Of a DNA stretch of 64,000 nucleotides, positions 35,052-48,560 are shown piece after piece. The notes beneath the pieces were generated by a model. That model was not told the origin of the DNA, made no database searches, and worked only from the letters and a program-made list of their open reading frames with translations. The stretch's first letter is position 1; each line of letters starts with the position of its first letter. The DNA comes from Cristatella mucedo (Eukaryota > Bryozoa > Phylactolaemata > Cristatellidae). Both the position numbers and the translations under genes were made by a program. The DNA lies in contig WPIO01000010.1 in the NCBI GenBank assembly GCA_009760855.2, positions 9,211,501 through 9,275,500 on the forward strand, written 5' to 3'.

Positions 35052-35190
35052 AATATAATTCATTTGCATAGCCCCTGAGAGAACTTAATCTCTATTTAGG
35101 AACTTTGCGTATGCCATAGAGCTCGAACCCACGACCTCGTACAAACCTTGCCGGGGCGAGCGCCTTAACCGCTGGGCCAAACCAGCTTGG
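35052..35190 (-). mobile_element. SINE family A copy
   Basis: Reversed order: TAATTCATTTGCATAGCCCC, GAGAGAACTTAATCTCTATT, GAGCTCGAACCCACGACCTC, CTTAACCGCTGGGCCAAACC. Confidence 0.85.
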
Positions 35191-36017
35191 CAACAAAGAC
35201 CAGCTGGTTAGCGATTGAGAGTGGTGATCGCCTATCATTAAGATTTACCTACTCGAGGTAGCAACACGAATAACTATGCTGAAGAGCAATGGGGATCCTT
35301 CCGGTCGGTATTCTAGTTTATTTTGGCCTGAATATGCCAGCTTATTGCACATGCTTCATGCCATGTCATTGATTGGAAAGCTCTCACATGCTTAGGGACC
35401 CTATCCAATAGTCAGCATGTACACAACTTCAGCTGCAGAATAGCATACAACGTTTGCTGGAGAAATTTTTTTATCAATAGGACTAGAGCCTATAATGTGC
35501 TCTAGATAGTTCACTCTTTGTCTGCCTGCTTGGATGCATATTGCAAAATTCTGATCGAGGACGTGTTGCTCTCAAGGTGACATTAGTGCAGCAGCAAGAT
35601 TTGCTACTCCTGAGGCCCAAGACTAGATCCTAATGGAAACTACGAGTACACTCTGTTAGCCATGCCATGGGGCAGACAATATATTCTAGTGGTGCTCATG
35701 AGAGGCTGTGTATGTAATGGCCAAGCAGATTTTGTCAGAATAGATTGCTGCAAAGCATTTGCTATAAAGAGGTATGGCAACAAAGCAATCATGCAATAAA
35801 GTGATTGACGATATCTCTTCCGAACTTATGGACAACGACGGTATCTTTTTGGTGACCATGCTGCCAGACCAACACTCCTGTCATAGTGGCATAAAAGGCG
35901 GCTCGAGTAAGCACCTATTTAGAGGAGAGTATGGCCTATTAGCAGCGACCACGTGGATTCCCATGCAACAAAGGCCAGCTAAGAAAAGCACCGACCACAG
36001 GTTTTGGCATATACTAT
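35191..36017. other. No recognised gene
   Basis: An ATG frame at 35774-36052 ends inside the neighbouring LINE tail, so it is unlikely to be real. Nothing else stands out. Confidence 0.4.
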
Positions 36018-37925
36018 TAATAATGATAATTCAGTTGATAAAGCACTCTTAGAGAACTCAATCTCTTTCTAGGCGCTTTAAATTTGCTGCGAAGGGAAAC
36101 GCAATTGAATGGTGAGTAATGTCATAGTGGATAAACAACATGAATAACATGGTTAGGGATGACATGCACAGGGTCAGCATTCAAATGTGGTTAGTAGCAG
36201 CATGCACGGTGTCAGCACGCATAAGCACATGAAAGGCGAATCACAGGGACCCACTAAATGCTGTCCTAAATAGGTGTGTTTAAGTTATTTTTAAATGTGG
36301 TCAAGACAGGGGATGTTTTGACGCAAATCGGAGTGAGTTCAAGGTTTGGGAGTATACGAACTAAATGCACGGTCTCCAAAGGAGTTGAGTTTTGTACGAG
36401 GCAAACAGTTAGTTTCCGAAAAGCAGGTGCTACTTTCCCTACCTGGTGAAGGAGTAGATCTGAGAGATAGGCTGAAGCCAAAGAATGAAGTGACCTGAAA
36501 GTGAGCAACAAAACCTTGAAGTGGATCCGTTGCTTGACTGAGAGCCAATGCAGGTAGGCGAGAAGAGGTGTGATGTGGCAAATGCGACACTCACGACAGA
36601 CAAGCCTAGATGCTGAGTTTTGCACCAGCTGTAATAGCCTGATTGCACATACCGGTAGGCCAGTAAGCAGTGAGTTGCAAAAGTCAAGTCGGGATGTCAA
36701 AAATGCATGGACCAACTTAGATGTGGTATCCTTATCTAAACAAGGCCAAATTTTAACAATGTTATGTAGCTGAAAGTAGGCTGACTTGATTGTGGAGCTG
36801 ATGTGGTCGTCAAACGAGAGGTCACTTTGGAACATGACACCTAGACTTCATCCTGATTCAACAGCAGATATGCTGGCAGAGCCAATTTCGTGACTCAGCC
36901 TTTCCAATTTCTTAATCACACTTAGTATGCCCATAACTAATAAGTTAGTTTTATCATCGCTTAGTTTTAGAAAATTTTCTGCCATCCATGTGTGGATTTC
37001 GTAAATACATTCAGCAAGTGAGCTTAGAGAGTTCGAGGTGCTCGAAGGCTGGGAGGGATCAAAGCAAAGGTACAACTCAGTGTCATCCGCATAGAAGTGA
37101 AAGCCTAGATTGTGCTTGGCAATCACATCAGCAAGAGGGAGAGTATAAACCGTGAAAAGAACCGGACCTAGCATGGAAAGCTGAGGTACCCCATATTTCA
37201 GAGGTACCTTGGATGATCTTTGTTCATTCACGTCAATACTCTGGAGTCTCCCACTGAGATAGGACATGAACCATTGCAGAGCAGTGCGAGTGATGCCCCA
37301 GGCGAGATGAGAGGCGCTCTAGAAGAACTTTGTGATCGATAGTATCAAAAGCTGCCGAAAGATCGAGCAAAACAAGCAGAGACACTCTACTCATGTCTGG
37401 CTTCCTAAGTAGGTCGTTGTACACCCGAAGCAATGCTGATTCTGTGGAACGATTGTCTCTAAAGCCAGACTGGAACTTACTAGCAAGGTTTGAGGTTTCA
37501 ACATATGAGTTCACCTGGTCTTTCACAACCCGTTCCAGTGTCTTTGATAAGAATCGTAGAAGGGAGACTGGGCGATAGTTGCTCAAGTTTTCTTCGTCTA
37601 GTTTCGCTTTCGTGAGAAGTGGCCTGACTACAGCTTTTTTGAAAGGTGCTGGGACATGACCTGAGGCTAGTGACATATTAATGATGTTAGTTATGCATGG
37701 CAGCAGCAGATCAATGCAATGTAGGAGCAGGGCAGTGGGAATAGGGTCCAAAGGACTTATTGTCTTCTTTGATTGGGATATGAACTTCAGGACGAGATCA
37801 CTAATGACCTGCTTAAATGTAGACATTAAGGTGCTGCCAGGAATCGGGGAACAGAATTCTAGGAGATTTTGTCATCGTAAGGATGGATTGCTTAACTTGT
37901 CTATCTTCTGAACAAAGAATATGGT
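36018..37925 (-). mobile_element. LINE family 1 (L2/CR1-like) copy, longest in the window, broken
   Basis: Encodes most of a reverse transcriptase in three frame-shifted blocks (37826-37233, 37267-36848, 36835-36266). They contain NYRPVSLLRFLSKTLERVV, LLDLSAAFDTIDHKVLLERL, GVPQLSMLGPVLF, the catalytic FYADDTELYL and the C-terminal LDDHISSTIKSAYFQLHN block. The tail is CCCTCAG-type hairpin plus a TTA-rich end at 36018. The endonuclease region is absent (5' truncation). Protein blocks are nearly identical to those at 62876-63128, so the family moved recently, but frameshifts make this copy inactive. Confidence 0.9.
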
Positions 37926-39584
<1,659 letters not shown>

Positions 39585-39587
<3 letters not shown>

Positions 39588-39665
39588 GCATTTTTGCAGC
39601 GCAGAGGGAGACCTTAATCTCTATTTAGGGGCTTCAAATATGCCACGGAGCTCGAGACCACGACC
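39585..39665 (-). mobile_element. SINE family A fragment
   Basis: GAGACCTTAATCTCTATTTA and CACGGAGCTCGAGACCACGA, cut at the junction with the next LINE copy. Confidence 0.7.
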
Positions 39666-40940
39666 AAATATGGGGCACCACAGGGCTCCGTGCTAGTTCC
39701 GGTTCTTTGTATGGTTTATCCTCCTCCTCTTGCCGATGTTATCACCAAGCACACTCCAAGCTTTCAGTTCTAGGCATATGACACACAGTTGCACCTTTGC
39801 TTCGATGCCTCCCACACATCCAGCACGTATAGTTCTCTCAACCTCCTCGCTGCATGTATTGCTGACATTCACGTATAAATGGCTGCAGAATTTTTTGTAT
39901 TGAATGATGAGAAAAAACCAACTTACTTATAATGGGCCAACCAAGTGTGACTCAAAAATCAAGAAGCTTAAAGCTCAAAAGCGGCTCTAACAGCATGTCG
40001 GCTTTTGCATCTTCACGTCGTCTAGGCATCCTGTTTCGAAGTGACCGCAGTGACCTTCCATGAGACGACCACATCGGCTCCACAGTCAAGACTGCCTACT
40101 TTCAGCTGCTTAACATTACTAAAATTCGGGCTTGCTTAAACAGGGATACTGCATCCAAATTGGTCCATGCATTTGTGATCCCATCTCGAATATTGTAACT
40201 GACTGCTTGCTGGTCAACTGGCTTGCACAATCAGGTGCTTACAGTTTGTGCAAAATCGTCAGCTAGGCTTTCTGTCATGGGCGTCGCAGTTGCCACATTT
40301 CACCACTTTTTGCCGACCTGCACTGGCTTTCAATCAAGCAGGTTCCCACTTCAGTTTGGTCGCTCACTTTAAGATGAAGTTCCTAGAAATAAATTAAGTT
40401 CTCTGAGGGTGCTTCACAAATGTAGAACAATTATTATTGTTGTTTTTAGGCCCTCTAATTCTCGGGATACGTCCTACCTATCTCCCAGTACGCTACGCGT
40501 CTTAAGGCCTCTTTTTCTGACTCAAATAGTTCAGCTATACCTCGTACGAACCTTAAATTCTATTAAGACCGTGCCTTCAGTCTATACGCTCCAAACGCCA
40601 GAAACTCAATTCTAACTGACTTCGAAGCATCTCCGACATTCCCTAACTTGAAAACATTTAAAGGCAAAGCTAAAACCTACATGTATATTACAGCATTTTG
40701 CTGTTCCTTGTGACTCGTCCTTTGTGTGCTTGTGCATGCTGACACTGCACGTTACCATTAACTACATTTTACATGTTGACACTGTGCAATGTGCATATGT
40801 CTAACCGTGTTGTGCTTGATGAGATTTTCTGTTACCACTAAGCATTTGATCATATTCTTTACCTCCTGCGTAAATTGCCTAGAAAGAGATTAAATTCGCT
40901 AAGGGTGCTATACAAATGCATTGTTGTTTTTTTATTATTT
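39666..40940 (+). mobile_element. LINE family 1 copy with a nested tail, decayed
   Basis: From the GGGGCACCACAGGGCTCCGTG (pre-YADD) region through GCATATGACACACAGTTGCA (YADD decayed), the C-terminal block and the 3' UTR to the tail at 40870-40925. At about 40372-40446 a plus-strand family 1 tail (TTCCTAGAAATAAATTAAGT to ATTATTATTGTTG) splits the copy at the point where its coding part should read on. Confidence 0.75.
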
Positions 40941-40989
40941 TTAAGTTCTTGTATTTGCATTAAGATAAGCCTTCGGTAGTTATCTTAGT

Positions 40990-41836
40990 GATAATAGGAA
41001 TAATAATGCACTTGCTAAAGCGCCCTCAGAGGACTCAATCTCTTTCTAGGCGCTTTAAATTTGCTGCAAAATGAAATGCAATTGAATGGTAAGTAAAATC
41101 ATGCTTGAAAAACAAACAAAATTAATAATGTTGTTTGGGGTGACATGCACAGGGTCAGCATGCACAGTGTCAGCACGCATAAGCTCATGAAGGACGAATC
41201 ACAGGGACCCACTAAATGCTGTCCTAAATATGTGTCTTTATAAGTTCTTTTTAAATGTGGTGAAGTCGGGGGACGTACTGACGCAAGTCGGGAATGAGTT
41301 CCAGGCTTTGGGAGCATACGAACTAAATGCACAGTCTCGAAAGAATTTGAGGTTTGTACGAGGTATTAGTAAACTTTTGGATTCCGAAAAGCAGGTGGTA
41401 CGATGCTTGGCCTGGTGGGGGAGTAGATCGGAGAGATAGGCTGGAGCCAAAGAATGAAGTGACCTAAAAGTGAGCGACAAAACGTTGAAGTCGATCGGTC
41501 GCTTGACTGGTAGCTAGTGCAGGTCGGCGAGAAGTGGTGTGATGTGGCAACTGCGACGCTCACGACAGACAAGCCTAGCTGCAGAGTTTTGCACCAGCTG
41601 CAATCGCCTGATCGCACATGCCGGTAGGCCAGCAAGCAGTGAGTTACAGATGGCAATATGGGATGTCAAGAATGCATGGACCAACTTAGACGTGGTATCC
41701 TTATCTCAACAAGCCCGAATTTTCGCAATGTTATGAAGCTGAAAGTAGGCAGATTTGACTGTGGAGCTGATGTGGTCATCTAACGAGAGGTCACTTTGGA
41801 ACATGATACCTAGATTTCGAGCTGATTCAACATCTT
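40990..41836 (-). mobile_element. LINE family 1 copy, 5'-truncated, left arm of a head-to-head pair
   Basis: Tail at the low-coordinate end (AAGCGCCCTCAGAGGACTCA), then the reversed 3' UTR and C-terminal RT region up to GAACATGATACCTAGATTTC. It ends at a near-adjacent plus-strand copy. Confidence 0.85.
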
Positions 41837-41867
41837 CATGAACATTATTCTGCACAGTTCGCTTTTG

Positions 41868-42996
41868 GTGAGAACCGTCTTCGTTCCAGTTCTTTTTACG
41901 GTTTATATTCTTCCTCTTGCCGATGTGATTGCCAAGTACAATCTAGGCTTTCAGTTCATGCCGACGACACTCACTTAAACCTTTCTATCAATATGTATTG
42001 GTGACATCCTCACAAGGATGGCAGACATTGTATAAAATTGAATTATAATAAAAACAACTTACTAGTTATGGGCATACCAATTAAGATTCAAAACTTGGAA
42101 AGGCTAAAGCTCAAATTGGCTCTGTCAGCCTAGTTTAGGTTGAATCTGCACATAATCTAGGCGTCATATTCTAAAGTGACCTGTCGCTAGACGACCGCAA
42201 AAGCTGCACAATCAAGTCAGCCTACTTTCAGCTGCATAACATTGCTAAAATTCGGGCGTCTTCAGACGGGGATGCCACATCTAAGTTGGTCCATAAAATT
42301 GTGATATAGCGTCTTGACTTCTGTAACTCACTGCTTGCTGGTCTACCAGCCTGTGCAGTCAAATGCTTGGAGCTGGTGCAAAACTCGGCAGCTAGGCTTG
42401 TCTGTCGTGAGCATCGTAGTTTCCACATCACACCACTTCTCGCCGACCTGCACTCGCTACCAGTCAAGCAGCGCATCGACTTCAAGGTTTCTGTGCTCAC
42501 TTTAAGGTCCGTTCATTCTTTGGCTCCAGCCTACCTATCAGATCTACTCCCCTACCAGGAAAGGAAAAATAACACATGCTTTTCGGAAAGTAACTGTTTA
42601 CCTCGTACAAACCTAAAATCCTTTGGAGACTGTACATTTAGTTCGTATGTTCCCAAAGCGTAGAACTCACTCCCGACTTGCGTCACGACATCCCTGACTT
42701 AACCACATTTATACAGAAATTAAAAACGCACCTATTCAGGACAGCATTTAGTGGGACCCGTGATTCGTCCTTTATGCGCTTATGTGTGCTGACATTGTGC
42801 ATGCTGCCGCTAACCACACTTGCACGCTGACCCTGTGCATGTCACCCCTAACCATGTTATTCATGTTGTTTATCAAGCATGATAGTACTCACCATTCAAT
42901 CGCGTTTTCCTTCGCAGCAAATGTAAAGCGCCTAGAAAGAGATCGAGTTATCTGAGGGCGCTTTATCGAGTGCATTACTATTATTATTATTATCAA
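41868..42996 (+). mobile_element. LINE family 1 copy, 5'-truncated, right arm of the pair
   Basis: From the GTTCCAGTTCTTTTTACGGT palm region through the C-terminal block (TTGGAGCTGGTGCAAAACTC) to the 3' UTR and the hairpin tail with CTATTATTATTATTATC. Many indels; no long frame. Confidence 0.85.
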
Positions 42997-43499
42997 TCAG
43001 CTCTCTAGCGGTACCGCACACGCATAGTCAGTGATAAAAATGGTTGATACTGCCGAAATGCATCAGGCAGGACCTTGACGCTGCTCCTGTACATAACCAC
43101 CGCCAGCCAAGCTCGGCGGTAGCAACAGAGCTGCAAACCGGAAGGGTTGCGACGCAACTGAACAATGTTAACCGTTTTAAAGATGGAGCTTAGGCTAGAG
43201 CTAAAGACCAATGGGAAGTCGTGATAAAACCTGCAAGCAAATCCGGGGTGTGCTTTAGAAACGCGGTCTTGCCGAGATGAGGAGGGATGCAGTTTATACG
43301 GTGCATAATTAATCTGGCCAAAACTGGGCTTGTAGCATCGAATGCAGCTGAAGTATAGATGTCCAGGATTTACCTCGTGTTTTGGGCGGGTAATTTTACG
43401 GTAGGCTTTTTCTTTCACGCCAGTTCTTATGATAAATATGCTCCGCAGGACGGTGTGGCTTGCGATGGGATATATTTATGGATGGACAAACGCACTCGG

Positions 43500-43922
43500 T
43501 TTACAAGAAATTGCTGCTACACTCTATGTCAATGTTGCAATGCAGACATCACAGCTGTTCCATTCCTCCGCTTAAAGACCGTTGGCGACAGGAGCTCTAG
43601 CTCTGAAGATCCCAGACTGTGGAACTCGCTTCCATAATTCTTACGCAACGACAGCTGCTCTTCTGCTGACGACTAGGGCTCATTCTTTTCAGCGGTCATG
43701 AGCTCCTACTTCCATGCTACTCACTACCTCAACTGCTCTCCTGACTCTGCTGTGCTTCCCACTTTCTCTTTGTTGCGTGAGACGAAGTCTGTTGGCTACC
43801 AAATGCGTACCGAAAGCCGCTTAGGCTGTGAGTGCGCTATAAACAACTCTCCTGTGTAACACCCACATAATCCACAACATCCACTGTCTCTATGAAATTG
43901 TGTAGTTACAGACGGAGATACA
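43500..43922 (+). mobile_element. LINE family 2, 3' end, interrupted by an LTR element
   Basis: Ends of the RT frame read GDRSSSSEDPRLWNSLP, a standard L2/CR1-type C-terminus. A 3' UTR (CAACTGCTCTCCTGACTCTG, TCTTTGTTGCGTGAGACGAA) and the tail GTTACAGACGGAGATACA follow. The tail is cut by the insertion at 43923 and resumes as CATACATACATA after 45262. Confidence 0.7.
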
Positions 43923-45262
43923 TGTAGCGCCCTGCTGGCTTTGGCTGAATTTTAGCGCGAACAAGAGCTGTTCGGCGGCGGGCTAGAGCCCCTTTGTCCT
44001 GGAGCAGTGAGCCAGAGAGGAGCGTCAGTGCGGTTAGAGAGGAAGCGCTTAGGAGCAGGCCAGGAAGCTCGGAGACGAGCAGCGGCGATTCGGCCTTTAG
44101 AATTGGTCCGATACTCGCGGAAGCTGCTGATAGATGTTGGCTGGCCTGTCAACCCCCGCCTTCCCTCTTCCCAAGAAAGAAGCGTCTGGAACCCATTCGC
44201 CATTCAAGCTGGACGGAGGTGCCCTGCCAGTGGCCTGGGAACGGTAGTCATTCCTTTCCGTAATGGGCCAAGGTGTCCGGGCCCAATACCACTAAGCTCT
44301 TGCCCCATTGTCTCAGCCAAGTATTTAAGAGTCGAGCGACGCTCGCTCTGGGTCTTTTGCCTCGTGTCTTTTTGTCTGTGGTCTTCTGTCTTTGGTCCGG
44401 CTCCGCCGTCGGACTCGTTTTCTCTGGAAGCGAGGGAGGAGGGCGGGCTGTTCGCCAGCGATTGACGGAACAGGACGAGACAGCTCTAGGAGGATTCGGT
44501 GGAACCCCACCGAACACGGTCGTATCGCGCCCGAGCTGGCATTTTTTGTTTGTTCTTTCGTGTTTTGTGTTTCTTTTTGTGTCGTGTGTGTGCGCGCTAG
44601 CACGTGCTCTCGGCATAGGGATTTGCCGGCGCGAGCTAGGCGTAGTTGGCGTGTGTGGAGCTCTAGTTCACCGGGTAGGGTTTAGGCTCCGGGTCGCGCT
44701 TTAGTGTGGAGAATTATTTCCTCCGCAGGAGTGCTTGAGTTGGCGTGTGTGGAGTATTCCGGCCGCACTGGTGGAAACCGAGTTCTAGTTCACCGGGTAG
44801 GGTTTAGACTCCGGTTCGCACCTCAGTGTGGAGAAGTACTCCCTCCGCTATAGTGTTTAAGTTGGCGTGTTTGGGGTATTCCCTCGGCACAGGTGGGAAC
44901 GGATTCCTAGTTCACCGGTTAGGGTTTAGGGTCCGGGTCGCGCTTAGTGTAGAGGAGTATTCCCTCCGCAAGAGTGTTGAACGTGCGAGGAGTGTGGAGA
45001 TAAAGCTGAACTAGACGCGCAGCGACTTTGTGCGCTTGCGAATAAAGTTCAGTAAAATCCCCAATTTATGTGTCTTGCTTCCAATTCACGCCGCGGACTC
45101 ACGACCCCTTTTAGTAACGGTAAGCAGGTCAGCGCCAGAAACGCTCGTTTCGTGGCGGCCAGCTTATTGCGCGTAGGCGCGCACCGAACGGCATTAGGCG
45201 ATAGGCTACGCCGCTAGGTAAGCGGCAGGTCAAGCTTACCCCGCCGAGCCTTCGGCGTTACA
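43923..45262 (+). mobile_element. Solo-LTR-like element (Gypsy-type ends), 1340 bp
   Basis: Starts TGTAGCGCC and ends GGCGTTACA, an inverted pair with one mismatch and the TG...CA ends of LTRs. It is flanked by TACA on both sides (43919-43922, 45263-45266), a 4-bp target duplication that is ambiguous because the host tail is itself ATAC-rich. Inside are a TATA-like GTATTTAAGAG near 44320, three copies of a 94-122 bp tandem unit (44645-45000) and AATAAA at 45041. No gag or pol is present, as expected after LTR recombination. Confidence 0.7.
44645..45000. repeat. Tandem repeat inside the LTR-like element
   Basis: GTTGGCGTGTGTGGAG-type units begin at 44645, 44739 and 44861. Each contains TAGTTCACCGGGTAGGGTTT and a CCTCCGC end. 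The first unit lacks a 28-base segment present in the others. Confidence 0.8.
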
Positions 45263-45329
45263 TACATACATACATACATACATTCCAGACTACTCTTACG
45301 GGCTATCTATATGCAGACTATCTTCATTT

Positions 45330-45470
45330 GCACGTACCTGCTTACACTATGCCGGCTCCGTGCGGATGTTACCACCAATCACTTCCTAGTGCTTTCTATA
45401 CAGCATCTGTCAAGTGCTTAGAAAGAGATTCAGTTCTCTGTGGCGCTATACAAATGTACTATTATTATTA
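45330..45470 (+). mobile_element. LINE family 1 tail fragment
   Basis: TGTCAAGTGCTTAGAAAGAG, TTCAGTTCTCTGTGGCGCTA and a CTATTATTATTATCG tail. Confidence 0.7.
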
Positions 45471-45969
45471 TCGCTATATTTGAACCGGCCAGGTTGGAGG
45501 TATACAAAATACGGCACAGCTCGTGCGCCTAGCTCTCGCAGAATTCTCCGTAAGTCCGCTATGCGTTAATTCCATGCGCCAAGAAAGCCATGAGTATGAG
45601 AACCAGACACTATTGCATACATTGTTGCTCGTCCTCTTCATACGTACTGCGACGAAATTAAAGGTGGAAGGACGTTGTCAAACCGCCTACGATTTATCTG
45701 CTGCAGTCAACGAAGCTTCTCTTCCTGCTCCTCGTCCAATCGAAAACTCTCACGTCTCCTATCGCTGAGCCTAGCAACAAGCTCAAAGGTCAGGTCAAAG
45801 GCTACTGTCGTGCAGGAGCTGATGAAGTATGATCGTGCAGGAGCTGGCTCCAGGTTGCATAGCTAAGGGGCGATGGTGGAAGGCTCCCAAGCCCTCCAGT
45901 TTGTTGCTCAGCAGTTCAAACGAGATCGCTGATCTGCATTATTTTGGCTAGTATCTGGGCGTAGCTGGG

Positions 45970-46210
45970 AAATGTAATGTAAGGTACCTCCCTCTGCAAC
46001 TCCACGAAGTTAAAAAGACTAAGTAGGTGTTATGCAGAAGAGTTTTCTGTAGCGCTCTCAAAGGCGGCTTTCAGTGCGGATGCAGCTGAACAGACTTCAT
46101 CTCAATCAAAAGAAGAGAATTTAGAAACCATAGCTGTAGTCAAAAGTGAAGTTGAAGAAGTGAGTAGCATGGAAGTATCAGCTCACGGCGGCTGGAAATG
46201 GTATGCTGCA
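45970..46210 (-). mobile_element. LINE family 2, 3' end
   Basis: Tail AATGTAATGTAAGGTACCTC at the low end, then the family 2 3' UTR in reverse (GCGGATGCAGCTGAACAGAC, GAAGTGAGTAGCATGGAAGT). Confidence 0.65.
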
Positions 46211-46585
46211 GTCGGCAGCATGAGAGCAGATGTCGTTGCGTAAGAAATGAGGAAATGAGTTACGCAGTCTATGGCTTGTTGAGCTTAGAAATGCTTCTGT
46301 CGCCAATGGTCTCGCAGCGTGGGAATACATTAATTTGACGGAGCTTCTTAGGTCAAGGTCTGAACCTTCGCTTTGGCCCGACAGTCAATCGTAGCGGGCG
46401 TCATCGTAAGGCTGGCGATTGGCCACTACTTGGGGTTCTCGGCCTCAGCTTAAGGAACTCTTTCCTCCCTGCTCTGCAAGCTCCTTTTTCGCTGGTGGTA
46501 AGAATCGCATTTTTGAGGCTATCTTCGGAGGTAAAACAAAAAAAGACGCTTACTGATTCATTCACCACCAAGAAATAATACTTTT

Positions 46586-46728
46586 TAATAATAATAATCA
46601 TATTAATACAATTGATAAAGCGCCCTCAGAGAAATCAAGCTCTTTCTAAGCACTTTACAATTGCTGCAAAGAAAACGCAATCGAATAGTGAGTGGTATCA
46701 TGCTTGATAACCAGCGTTAATAACATGG
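46586..46728 (-). mobile_element. LINE family 1 tail copy
   Basis: AATAATAATAATCATATTAA, AAGCGCCCTCAGAGAAATCA and CGAATAGTGAGTGGTATCAT are the reversed terminal hairpin and the start of the 3' UTR. Confidence 0.8.
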
Positions 46729-47089
46729 TTTTTTATTTATGGTATATTAATATTAATTTATTCATTTATTAGTACGAGGCCATAGCCCGGGTCTTTCCTG
46801 ACCGCTGGCTACTGTTTGGCAGTGATGAGGCCCTTCGTAGTCGGTTCTCTGGGTGGCTGGTAGCTTGATAATAAATCCTGCCAGGCGGACCTCGGCATTT
46901 CATTTCTTTGCGTATCGGACGCCATTTCCGGCTCGGAAGCCGTGTGATCCCTGTTCCTGAAACGGGAGAGGCTCGAGTAACCCCGCGGCCCCGGTAGGGC
47001 AGCGCTCCTCTGGCTACGGTGCAATGATTTGTGTAGATATTAAAAATATAAATGATATATATAAATATATATCTCACTTAGATATATCA
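46729..47089. other. No recognised gene; AT-rich flank around a GC-rich unassigned block
   Basis: 46780-47030 is GC-rich with two overlapping minus-strand frames. Nothing is recognised in it, and it may be an old repeat. Confidence 0.35.
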
Positions 47090-47258
47090 GGGCCGCGATA
47101 GCCCAGGAGGCAAGGTGGTCGCCGTTCATGACCAAGGTCATAGGTTTTAATCCTGCAGTGGCCGATCCTTTATTGCAGACTGCAAGCGGCGGTGAGAGCC
47201 GCTAAGGCTAAGCTTCTGCCACTGTACAAATGAGGCTGTTAAATCAGCTAATATTTAT
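47090..47258 (+). mobile_element. SINE family B copy
   Basis: GGGCCGCGATAGCCCAGGAG start, CATGACCAAGGTCATAGG, GTGGCCGATCCTTTATTGC, end AATGAGGCTGTTAAATCAGC. Confidence 0.85.
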
Positions 47259-47529
47259 TCATTTTAGTCGTCAAATCATGCTGCAGAAATCTCATACAGT
47301 CATACAACTGCACTTGCACACGCAATATTATATTGAATATCTAGATTTGGAGCGTATGTAAACCCCTAGATGGTGCACGCTTTTTTCATTCGCTGATGGA
47401 GCCCTAACGGGGCAGAGGACGAACTTACTAAGCTACATTAAGACTTCCAACTTGAGGTACAGCTTAAAGAATAATGGCTGCGAAAGAAAATTATGTATCA
47501 CAATCGTCAGCTTTAAAAAAAAATAGCTA

Positions 47530-48415
47530 ATGTAATGTAATGTATCTTCGTCTGTAACTCCACAAAGTCATGGAGACCATGTGGGTGTTGCGCAGGAGAG
47601 TTTTGTATTGCGCAATCACAGCCTAAGTGGTTTTCGGTACGCATTCGGTAGCCAACAGACTTCGTCTCACGCAACAAAGAGAAAGTGGGAAGCATAGCAG
47701 AGTCAGGAGAGCAGTTGAGGTAGTGAGTAACATAGAAGTAGCAGCTCAAGACCGCTAAAAAGCATCCGCCATAGTCGGCATTAGGAGAGTAGTTGTCGTT
47801 GCGTATGAATTATGCGCTGCAGTGGCATAATAGCTTTCTTAGACAGCCCAGCCAAAAGGGAATTACAATAATCAAGCCGAGACAGAACTAAAGAGCTAGT
47901 TAAATTGTTTACAAGCCACTGTGGGAGACAGCTCCTAATCTTCAATAGGGATCAGATGTGATGGATAGCTGTAGAAGCAGTCTTCTGAATGAAGCTTTTG
48001 AAATTGAGGCAGCTGTCGGAAACGACACCTCGATTTCGAGCACGTGGTGATGGTCGCACAATAAAATAAAAATAAAAAAATAAAATGCTAGCTGATTTAA
48101 CAGCCTCTTTTTGTATAGCTACAGAAGAGCCTTTACGGCTATCACCACCGCTTGCAGTGGCGATAAAGGATCGCCCACTGCAGGATTCGAGCCCACGACC
48201 TAGGGGGGCCGAGGTCGTGAAAAGCAACCGCCTTACCTAGTGAGCCATTACGGCTCACCAGCATCACCTATTAGAAGAGCAAAGCCTTTTAATCCAGCCA
48301 CACGCTTAGGGTGCCCTATGAGCAGCAGTTTGGTTCTATCATCACTTAATTTCAGGAAGTTTTCCGACATCGAGGATCGAATGTCGGCAAGGCAAGCATT
48401 CAGTTTCTCAATAGC
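47530..48415 (-). mobile_element. LINE family 2 copy interrupted by a SINE
   Basis: Tail AATGTAATGTAATGTATCTT at the low end, 3' UTR, then RT sequence to about 48060. It is interrupted by SINE B (48085-48253) and resumes to about 48415, where the minus strand reads MSENFLKLSDDRTKLLLIG, the conserved block downstream of YADD. This links the 3' UTR family to a reverse transcriptase. Confidence 0.7.
48085..48253 (-). mobile_element. SINE family B copy inside LINE family 2
   Basis: Reversed: GCTGATTTAACAGCCTCTTT, AGGATCGCCCACTGCAGGAT, TTCGAGCCCACGACC, TGAGCCATTACGGCTCA. Confidence 0.85.
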
Positions 48416-48429
48416 TAGTAGGACACAGG

Positions 48430-48560
48430 CGGCTAGCGTTTTCCCGCCTCGATTTAGTGAAACAATTTGGCTGCTAACGTTTTTAGCAGCCATTCTGGTT
48501 GTCTAATATTTCTATGTAGGCTATACACCTCAAGAGCAGTACCGTTCTTTTTTCAAGGAC
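48430..48560. mobile_element. Partial copy of the MITE found at 52061-52229
   Basis: Shares GGCTAGCGTTTTCCCGCCTC, CGATTTAGTGAAACAATTTG and the internal ATGTAGGCTATACACCTC with the complete element, but the right terminal repeat is missing. Confidence 0.65.

Noticed and set aside
35774-36052. 92-codon plus-strand frame
   Set aside because: Runs into the antisense tail of a LINE and has no recognisable domain.
44007-44704. Several frames of 90-150 codons
   Set aside because: They lie within the LTR-like element and show no gag, pol or other domain.
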